DNA from: CAYLLN01 sp033762315
GTDB taxonomy: Bacteria; Planctomycetota; Planctomycetia; Pirellulales; Pirellulaceae
Length of the DNA: 64,000 bases
Reading direction: 5' to 3'
Assembly (NCBI GenBank): GCA_033762315.1
Contig: JANRLS010000143.1
Span: 1 to 64,000, forward strand
Shown: positions 48,717 through 54,752 of the stretch, piece after piece
Position numbering within the stretch: position 1 is the first letter of the stretch
How the letters are laid out: every line of letters begins with the position of its first letter
The notes under the pieces: generated by a model
Databases searched by the model: none
Seen by the model: only the letters and a program-made list of their open reading frames with translations
Told to the model about the DNA's origin: nothing
Position numbers and translations under genes: made by a program

Positions 48717-49490
48717 TCACGATATTGCAACGTAGATGGCGGCGAGAAACAGGGCCGCGCCGTGCAGGATGGTGGCCATCGCGACGACGACTCCCGTCCA
48801 GTGGAATACGTCGCGCTTCTCCGCCGCGAATAGGTCGATCAAGCCGCAAATCGGCCCGCCCCACAGGCCGGCAAACAACAAGATCGCGGGCATGAAATAG
48901 AACCATGCCAGATTGTCGCGCGCCACTTCCATCCCCACGACCTGGATGATGGCCATGCCCGTCGCCATCCACAAAGCAGCTATAGCGAACATCCAGAAGA
49001 CGATGCGCCATCGCAGGGGTTGGCGAACATGCCAGGCGGCGAGAAGACTGATCCCCACGACCAGCGCCATGCAGACAGCACCGACCAGCGTCTGATTTAA
49101 GGGCCAATCCTTGAGCCACCGTTCTCCAACAATTTCTATGAAATACACCCCGGCATACAGGAGCAGCCAGTGTCCCGGCTGCGACGGAAACCCGGGCTGT
49201 CGGCGAACGAGGCGAAACAGCGCGAGGCCAATGCCCGCCAAGGCAGCCCCGTAGGCCGGCGCGGCCGCGAAGGCAATCATCCGTTGCAACCACATTCTGC
49301 GAAACAGTTGCAGCGGTAGGAACATCTCCTCCTGCATCGCCGCAGTCGGCAAGGGGAAAACCGCTCCCAGCGCCGCGAGGGCAATCGCCGTCGCGGTGGT
49401 CCACAACAGCAAGTGCGCGATCCCCAACCGATTCGCCGGCGCGGCGGGCAAGTCGGGCGCAGGTTCGAGTGGCGGCGCGGCATCGGTCAT
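48717..49490 (-). CDS. Polytopic membrane protein, unknown family
   Basis: A 257-residue integral membrane protein with about seven hydrophobic segments, including RLGIAHLLLWTTATAIALAALGAVF, MIAFAAAPAYGAALAGIGLALF, HWLLLYAGVYFIEIVG, TLVGAVCMALVVGISLLAA, IVFWMFAIAALWMATGMAIIQVVG, FYFMPAILLFAGLWGGPICGLIDLFA and VVVAMATILHGAALFLAAIYVAI. A short Pro-rich N-terminus precedes them. I recognise no family. It is convergent with the aldolase gene. It could be a structural or signalling membrane protein; nothing in the sequence indicates transport chemistry. Confidence 0.7.
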   Translation of the reverse strand: MTDAAPPLEPAPDLPAAPANRLGIAHLLLWTTATAIALAALGAVFPLPTAAMQEEMFLPLQLFRRMWLQRMIAFAAAPAYGAALAGIGLALFRLVRRQPGFPSQPGHWLLLYAGVYFIEIVGERWLKDWPLNQTLVGAVCMALVVGISLLAAWHVRQPLRWRIVFWMFAIAALWMATGMAIIQVVGMEVARDNLAWFYFMPAILLFAGLWGGPICGLIDLFAAEKRDVFHWTGVVVAMATILHGAALFLAAIYVAIS

Positions 49491-49637
49491 GCCCGCCAGT
49501 CTAAAGGAGGACTAGCGGCCTGGGAACAAAGCTGCCGATCTTGTCCGCCGCTATCGCTCGCACGAACCGCAACCTCGCGCGAACTGCTGGTCACTCAGGG
49601 CCTGAGTGATTTACTTTGACGTGCTGCGCAGTCTGGC

Positions 49638-50756
49638 CTACTTCTTCGCATACGCCAGAGCCAGCAGGGCGTAGCCGCTGACGAGGCTGGCGTCCCCCTC
49701 CATCCACTTGGCGTTGTCGTTCACGAAGCTGCCGTCGTCGCGCTGCCGGCTGGCGAGCTCGTCGATCAGTTCCTTGCGCCAATCATGCGACACCCCCTTG
49801 GCATCGACCAGCCTGTCTTCGCCGACGGCGGACAGGGCCTTGGCCATGGTCTGGTAGTAGTAGAAGAGGCCCGCCGTTCCCATGCCGGGGTTGTTGTCCA
49901 GGTCGTAGTTCTTCTTCAGCCAGCCGAGGGCCGCTTTGACGCGCGGGTCGTCGTGCTTCACGCCGGCATAGATCATGCTCTTCAGGCCGGCATAGGTCAT
50001 CGAGCCGTAGCTCCGCAGGCCGCCGGTCGCTTCGTCCACGCCCGCCTGGCTGACGCCCCCCAGGGCCGGCGTGTAGTAGAAGCCGCCGTCGTTCACTTTG
50101 GCCGCGAACGGCATCGTGTTGGCCGGCGACTCGAGATTCTGGCAACGACTGACGAAGACGAGAGCCCGCTGCATCGCCTCGCTATTCGGTTCGTTGCCGG
50201 CCGCCTTGAGTGCATCAACCAGGAAGGCGGTGTTAGAGAGGTCGGGCCGGTCGCCGGTGCGGCCATAGCCCGCCCCGCCGTATTGCACCGCCTCGGCGGT
50301 GGTCTTGCCATCTCCCCCCCACTGGGTGGCCTTGATGAAGGCGTCCGCCTTTTTGATAAGGGCGTCGTACTTGCCGCCGCGGTTGGCTTCTTTGAAGGTC
50401 ATCAGCGCGAGGCACGTTTCGTAGTTCTTGTGGTTCCCTTCGCCGTAGATGCCGCCATCCTCGTGGACGAACCCTTCGAGATACTTCAGGGCCTTGGCGA
50501 CGACCGGATCTTCTGGCGAGCGGCCATGCTTGAGCAGGCCCGTCGCGACGAGGCCCGTCACCGCCGGGCCGGCCTGGGCGTTGAACGACCCGTCGGCCGC
50601 TTGAGCTTTGGTGCCGAGAAAACCGACAGCCTTGTCGATCATCTGCTCGAACTTCTTGTTCGTCGCGTCATCGGCTGCGGGCAGGGCCGAGCCGCAGAGC
50701 AACACGACCACGATGCAACCGGCGGCCGAAATTGCCCGGCGAGAAGAGCGCAACAT
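49638..50756 (-). CDS. Exported squalene-cyclase/prenyltransferase-toroid-like protein
   Basis: A 372-residue protein. The signal peptide is MLRSSRRAISAAGCIVVVLLCGSALPAADD. The body is an alpha-alpha toroid with repeats typical of terpene cyclases and prenyltransferases: KAVGFLGTKAQAADGSFNAQAGPAVTGLVATGLL, AIKYLEGFVHEDGGIYGEG-like (ALKYLEGFVHEDGGIYG), GGAGYGRTGDRPDLSNTAFLVDALKAAG and LIDELASRQRDDGSFVNDNAKWMEGDASLVSGYALLALAY. No DXDD cyclase motif is seen, so it is probably a non-catalytic or differently acting toroid. ATG at 50756 is chosen because GGAG lies upstream and it starts the signal; a TTG at 50792 would be upstream. Confidence 0.85.
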   Translation of the reverse strand: MLRSSRRAISAAGCIVVVLLCGSALPAADDATNKKFEQMIDKAVGFLGTKAQAADGSFNAQAGPAVTGLVATGLLKHGRSPEDPVVAKALKYLEGFVHEDGGIYGEGNHKNYETCLALMTFKEANRGGKYDALIKKADAFIKATQWGGDGKTTAEAVQYGGAGYGRTGDRPDLSNTAFLVDALKAAGNEPNSEAMQRALVFVSRCQNLESPANTMPFAAKVNDGGFYYTPALGGVSQAGVDEATGGLRSYGSMTYAGLKSMIYAGVKHDDPRVKAALGWLKKNYDLDNNPGMGTAGLFYYYQTMAKALSAVGEDRLVDAKGVSHDWRKELIDELASRQRDDGSFVNDNAKWMEGDASLVSGYALLALAYAKK

Positions 50757-50837
50757 GCGAAAGGACTCCAAATCGAACAGGGTTTGACTCAAGATTCCGC
50801 GGAAACACGAAGCAACCGTTATGCCAGAATTTCCACG

Positions 50838-51023
50838 TTACGGCTCAGGGACTCCAAGGTCGCGGCAGATTTTCCGCGCGAGAAAGTCATTGATTTCCCG
50901 ATGACGAGGAATTGACGACGTGCGGTTATTGGCCGGATTGAGGTAAATGGTGTGTCGCGCCCCCTCTCGCAAGAAAGCACAACCCCAGGACTCCAAATGG
51001 CGAATTAGCTCCTGCCGTTTCAT
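50838..51023 (-). CDS. hicA: HicA-family mRNA interferase toxin
   Basis: A 61-residue small protein: MKRQELIRHLESWGCAFLREGARHTIYLNPANNRTSSIPRHREINDFLARKICRDLGV. The REGARHTIY segment carries the HicA catalytic His (usual context G-S-H), and SIPRHREI and IxRxLGV are family motifs. HicA is a dsRBD-like ribonuclease that cleaves mRNA when free of HicB. Its ATG overlaps the stop of hicB by four bases (ATGA), so antitoxin is translated first. The hicB-then-hicA order is one of the two known. It is close to its neighbours with no mobility genes. Confidence 0.88.
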   Translation of the reverse strand: MKRQELIRHLESWGCAFLREGARHTIYLNPANNRTSSIPRHREINDFLARKICRDLGVPEP

Positions 51024-51238
51024 GGCTCGGCCAGCACCAACCGCTCCTTCGAATACGCTTGCCCCGCGAGAGAGCGTTCCGCCAATTCCCGATTCGCGTT
51101 CAGGATCAAAGCCACCGCCTCGTGCAGGTTTTCGCGGGCCTCTTCCAGCGTGTCGCCTTGCGTATTTGCGCCAGGCAATTCCTCGACGAAGGCAACGTAG
51201 CCTTCCGAGACCTTTAGAAAGACGGCTGTGAAATCCAT
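51020..51238 (-). CDS. hicB: HicB-family antitoxin
   Basis: A 72-residue protein: MDFTAVFLKVSEGYVAFVEELPGANTQGDTLEEARENLHEAVALILNANRELAER. This is the RNase-H-like fold of HicB (Y-x-A-x-x-x-E-L-P-G-x-x-T-x-G-x-T-x-E-E-A). It lacks the C-terminal DNA-binding domain of longer HicB proteins, so autoregulation may need HicA or another factor. It is the first gene of the pair and overlaps hicA at ATGA. It should neutralise HicA by blocking its active site. Confidence 0.88.
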   Translation of the reverse strand: MDFTAVFLKVSEGYVAFVEELPGANTQGDTLEEARENLHEAVALILNANRELAERSLAGQAYSKERLVLAEP

Positions 51239-51279
51239 ACACCAATTCTCTGCCGTGCGACGCTGGAAGTCAAACTCAC

Positions 51280-51567
51280 CTATTCCATCACCGCCAGGAT
51301 GTCGTCTTCCTTCAAAATCAACACTTCCTCCCCCGCGACCTTGATCTCCGTGCCGGCCCAGGTCGAAAACAGCACGCGGTCCCCTTCGCGAACCGTGCAG
51401 GGAACTCGCCGGCCATCGGCCAACAGCGGGCCGTCGCCAACCGACAGCACCCGCCCCTGCTGCGGCTTCTCTTTGGCCGAGTCGGGCAGCACGATGCCCC
51501 CGGCAGTGCGGGCCTCGGATTGCAGGCGTTTGACGACCACTTTGTCGCCGAGGGGAACCACTTTCAT
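51280..51567 (-). CDS. groES: Co-chaperonin GroES
   Basis: A 95-residue protein with all GroES features: MKVVPLGDKVVVKRLQSEARTAGGIVLPDSAKEKPQQGRVLSVGDG, the mobile loop (EARTAGGIVLPDSA), and EGDRVLFSTWAGTEIKVAGEEVLILKEDDILAVME. It caps the GroEL chamber. No groEL is adjacent; the gene is an orphan. Planctomycetes often carry several groES and groEL copies apart from each other. A distant CIRCE-like element and -10 box lie about 200 bases upstream (see 51768-51801). Confidence 0.95.
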   Translation of the reverse strand: MKVVPLGDKVVVKRLQSEARTAGGIVLPDSAKEKPQQGRVLSVGDGPLLADGRRVPCTVREGDRVLFSTWAGTEIKVAGEEVLILKEDDILAVME

Positions 51568-52090
51568 CGGGCGGGCCTTTCGGAGGGGGGATTCAGGTAG
51601 GACGCGAATTCTCCCACGCTAGCACCGTCGCCGCAAGCGCCGCCAAGATGTCGCGGGGTCGCACTGGCCACCCTGCCGAGCAGGGGTTGAATCTCGAAAT
51701 TGTTCATCCTCCATCCCCCCCTATCCCCCGTTATGCGGCCAACTGAGCAGGGGCAAAAAATGCTGGATTAGCGTGAACTTTGTTACTCATTGCTAATTAT
51801 AAACCATTGACATAAATAGACTTATAGAATTTTCAGTTTCGCCATCCACCCCCTGTTCACCCGCGCCACTGCGCAGGCCCTAACCGGGGGATTTATTCCA
51901 TCGTACTCCATCGTCATCCGCCGCCTCGCCTCGATCTCACGCTTAAGTCGTTCCCGCGATCCTCTTCGATACCGCAGTGCGAAACCCCAGCGACTAGACC
52001 ACCGCCACTTGCCGCCAAACCGTAATTCTACCGCTCCCCTTTGACTAGTCTGGTCACGGGCCGGCGATAAAAATTTTTCCGCAAACAGCT
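51568..52090. other. Intergenic region upstream of groES
   Basis: No gene is supported. From 51760 to 51830 the base composition turns AT-rich, unlike its surroundings, and contains a groES-directed -10 box and an imperfect inverted repeat. The stretch from 51830 to 52090 has no recognisable product; it follows the end of the decayed nucleotidyltransferase gene and may include more of its debris. Confidence 0.5.
51768..51801 (-). promoter_or_regulatory. CIRCE-like operator with -10 box for groES
   Basis: On the minus strand a perfect TATAAT (51801-51796) overlaps an imperfect inverted repeat with arms TTAGC (51768-51772) and GCTAA (51792-51796), 29 bases overall. CIRCE, the HrcA site, is TTAGCACTC-N9-GAGTGCTAA (27 bases), so only the outer arms match. 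The site lies about 200 bases upstream of the groES start; the -35 (TAAGTC) is poor. Function is inferred. Confidence 0.35.
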
Positions 52091-52621
52091 TTACTCCCCC
52101 GGATTCTCCAGCAACACCCGCAGCCTGTCGGCCAATTCGCGGGGCAGCCGCGGCTGCCAGGTGGCGTCGATCAGACCCGACGCCTATCAAATCCTGCAGG
52201 TGAACCCGGTCCTTGAGCCGATGCGAGGTCCGCTTTATCCGCACCAGCGGTTCTAGCGCCAGGACCGAAAATGTCGTCGGCCGGTCGGCTTCGGTCAGCT
52301 CGGGGGCGAGCGGATCATCGGCCTGCACCTGCTCCCCGACGAAAGTGATCTGAATCGCCTCGCTGGGCTTCGCTTGGGGATGATCCAGAAAGGGCGTCAC
52401 GCCAAAGGTTTGCGCCGGAACAAACCCGGTCTTTTACGGGGCCGCGGTCGCTGCCGCAGCAAATCGACCTCCCGCGTGTTGCGAACCACCCCCTGATCGG
52501 CAAGGCCGACACACTCCGCGATGGCATTGCCGCCAATTACTGCATAGGGAAACCCGGCGGAGTCCAGGGTGGCAGCGGCCCGCTCCAGTCGCTCGCGAAC
52601 GGTCTCCACGGCGCGGGTCAT
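52091..52621 (-). pseudogene. Decayed nucleotidyltransferase-family gene
   Basis: Three consecutive reading-frame segments on the minus strand together resemble a planctomycete-type nucleotidyltransferase (Pol-beta-like). The first, 52621-52397, has GFPYAVIGGNAIAE and NTREVDLL (the usual D-x-D region reads EVD). The second, around 52400-52180, has AIQITFVGEQVQADDPLAPE, FSVLALEPLVRIKRTSHRLKDRVHLQDLI. The third, just after, has LIDATWQPRLPRELADRLRVLLENPGE and a stop at 52091. At least two frameshifts break it. Upstream of its ATG an in-frame stretch reads DGDFDHHEALWAR, probably the end of a former partner gene or an N-terminal extension. It is not functional as it stands. Confidence 0.7.
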
Positions 52622-52727
52622 CCTTGCCCAGAGGGCCTCGTGGTGATCGAAGTCGCCATCGATCTCCCTTACACGCTCCGCCGGTGAATTCCCAAAGGCT
52701 CGTGGTGCCCTGGCCCTAGTAGGGGGC

Positions 52728-52743
52728 GCCCCGATATCGGGGC
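52728..52743 (-). terminator. Perfect palindrome after esterase gene
   Basis: GCCCCGATATCGGGGC is a perfect 16-base palindrome 26 bases beyond the esterase stop. As RNA it would form a six-pair GC stem with an ATAT loop. There is no T run, so it is a weak terminator candidate. Confidence 0.35.
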
Positions 52744-52769
52744 CCGGCCGCTTGGTTCGGCCCGCCCGA

Positions 52770-53744
52770 TCAGCGCTTCAGGGGATGCTTCTGAAAGAAC
52801 TCCCACATCAGATCGTTGGCCGAAATGTCCTGGGTCGATTTGCCGAGGAACGCCACAACTGGCTCCTGCCCCGGCCAGGTGTGGCCGCCGTTCTCGATCT
52901 CAATGAGCACCACTTCGCTGTCGTCCTTGCCGCCCCCCCACGTCTTCCGGGTCGTTCGCATGCCGTCGCTGGCCGTGTCCGGCAGATTCTCGATCCTAGG
53001 CTCTGGCTCGCAGCCGTTGGCCTTCACCCAGCTTTGGATTGTGTGTTCGACCGACCGGAACTCGGTCACCCCCTTCCTACCGAACGCGCCTTTGCCGAAG
53101 CCCCCCTTCAGCGGCGCGAATTCGTCCGCCGTGCCGTGAAAGTGCATCACCGACACGGCCCGCTGCGCGCGGGGCGCGTCCATCATCAGCGGCCCGCCGA
53201 CCGGCGCGATGGCGGCGATGCGGTCGCTCAACTCGGACGCGACGTAGTGCGCCATGATGCCGCCGTTGGAAAGACCGGTGGCGAAGACGCGCGCGGAATC
53301 CACGTTCGCGACGGTGGCGAGGTCATCGAGCACCGCGCGAGTGAAACCCACGTCGTCGATTTTCTTCTCCATTGCATGGCCGCAGCATCCGCCGCCATTG
53401 AATGTCAGCAAGGCATTGTTTAGCGCACCCGTTCCGTAGGGATACACGACCAGGAAACCCGCCGTGTCGGCCTTGGTGTTCAACCCGCTGAGGCGAACCA
53501 TGCTGGCCGGATTGCCGCCGCCGCCGTGGAAAGCGATCACCACGGGGGTCGCCCGCTGGTCGTCGTATTCCTGGGGGACATACACCAGGTATCGCCGCTC
53601 GACATCGCCAACCTGCACGGTGCGAGTATGGTCTCCCGGCACCAATCGCGCGGGTTTCGGTGCAGCTGTCCGTTCCTGTGCGTGGCCGGCAACCAACAAC
53701 AAGCCCCAGCTCACACTGGCGAGCACCACGGCGAATTTTGACAC
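52770..53744 (-). CDS. PHB depolymerase-family (LpqC-like) esterase
   Basis: A 324-residue exported alpha/beta hydrolase. The signal peptide is SKFAVVLASVSWGLLLVAGHAQ after a GTG start. It has YLVYVPQEYDDQRATPVVIAFHGGGGN (oxyanion region), VDSARVFATGLSNGGIMAHYVA (nucleophile Ser in GLSNGG), VMHFHGTADEFAPLKGG (Asp) and ENGGHTWPGQ (His). These are features of polyhydroxybutyrate depolymerase-like and feruloyl esterase-like LpqC proteins. The GTG at 53744 follows GGAGG by six bases and starts the signal; the open frame extends to 54344 with no similarity. Substrate unknown; likely an ester of a polymer or plant-like polysaccharide. Confidence 0.92.
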   Translation of the reverse strand: MSKFAVVLASVSWGLLLVAGHAQERTAAPKPARLVPGDHTRTVQVGDVERRYLVYVPQEYDDQRATPVVIAFHGGGGNPASMVRLSGLNTKADTAGFLVVYPYGTGALNNALLTFNGGGCCGHAMEKKIDDVGFTRAVLDDLATVANVDSARVFATGLSNGGIMAHYVASELSDRIAAIAPVGGPLMMDAPRAQRAVSVMHFHGTADEFAPLKGGFGKGAFGRKGVTEFRSVEHTIQSWVKANGCEPEPRIENLPDTASDGMRTTRKTWGGGKDDSEVVLIEIENGGHTWPGQEPVVAFLGKSTQDISANDLMWEFFQKHPLKR

Positions 53745-54009
53745 CTTACACCTCCAGTCACTGAATGTAGTTCTTCTTCCGATACCCCAGTGGGCGGGAG
53801 TCGGTTTCACCCCTATCCCCCAAATCCCTCCGAAAGAGCCGGGGCGGAAACTCCGCCGGGTCCTCCGATCTTGCTTCCCGCTCGCGTGTAGTCGAGTCGC
53901 CCGGTCGCCAGGCGTCCAGGCTGGCCAAAGCGCCTGCCCCTCTCCCAACCGGCCCCGGTTCTGCTTATCGTGAGTGGGAATCGAAAAACACCCTCTCCGG
54001 AGATTCCTC

Positions 54010-54735
54010 ATGCCGCGCTGCCTGTCGCTCGTGTTACTGCTCGTTCCCAGTCTCGCCGGGGCCGAAACGGTGGCCACGCCGCCGGAGCCGTCCGGCATGA
54101 AGCAACTCTTCAATGGCAAAGACCTGACCGGCTGGGACGGCGATCCGAAGCTCTGGAGCGTCAAGGACGGCGTGATCCACGGCGAAACGACCGCTGAAAA
54201 CCCCGCCAAGGGAAACACCTTCCTGATTTGCCAGGAAGGATCGCTCAAGGATTTCGACCTTAGGCTCTCGTTTCGCTGCAACGCGACGAACAACTCGGGC
54301 ATCCAATATCGCTCGAAGCACCTCACCGAGAAGGCGAGCAACAACTGGGTCGTCGCCGGCTATCAACACGAACTGCGAAACGAGATGAAGTTCCCCAATG
54401 TCGCCGGCTTCATTTATGACGAAAAAGGGGGCCGCGGCCGGCTCTGCCTCGTCGGCGAAAAAGCCACCTGGACCTCCGAAGGGAAAAAGGTCGCCGACGA
54501 GAAGCTCATCACCGAAGCCGAGTATCAAAAGCTCTTTAAGCTGGACGATTGGAACGACGTGGTCATCATCGCCAAGGGAAACCGCATTCAGCACTTTTTG
54601 AACGGCCGGCAAATCCTGGAATTCACCGACGAGCACCCCGAAAAGGCTCTCGCCTCGGGGATCATTGCCGTGCAACTGCACGCCGGCAAGCCGATGTTCG
54701 CCGAGTTCAAGAACATCCGACTGAAGGCGGAGTAG
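54010..54735 (+). CDS. DUF1080 (3-keto-disaccharide hydrolase-like) protein
   Basis: A 241-residue exported protein. The signal peptide is MPRCLSLVLLLVPSLAGAE. Then GMKQLFNGKDLTGWDGDPKLWSVKDGVIHGETT, FLICQEGSLKDFDLRLSFRCNATNNSGIQYRSK and DDWNDVVIIAKGNRIQHFLNGRQILEFTDEHPEKALASGIIAVQLHAGKPMFAEFKNIRLK. This is a concanavalin-like jelly roll of the DUF1080 family; members in Bacteroidetes hydrolyse 3-keto-disaccharides. Planctomycetes have very many copies. The ATG at 54010 is chosen because TCCGGAG precedes it. It converges with the esterase/SMP-30 fusion gene. Confidence 0.92.
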   Translation: MPRCLSLVLLLVPSLAGAETVATPPEPSGMKQLFNGKDLTGWDGDPKLWSVKDGVIHGETTAENPAKGNTFLICQEGSLKDFDLRLSFRCNATNNSGIQYRSKHLTEKASNNWVVAGYQHELRNEMKFPNVAGFIYDEKGGRGRLCLVGEKATWTSEGKKVADEKLITEAEYQKLFKLDDWNDVVIIAKGNRIQHFLNGRQILEFTDEHPEKALASGIIAVQLHAGKPMFAEFKNIRLKAE

Positions 54736-54752
54736 CGCTTGTCGGGTCGCTG

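Noticed and set aside
52315..52536. Separate minus-strand gene within the nucleotidyltransferase region
   Set aside because: Its segments match the frameshifted nucleotidyltransferase remnant better than an independent protein.
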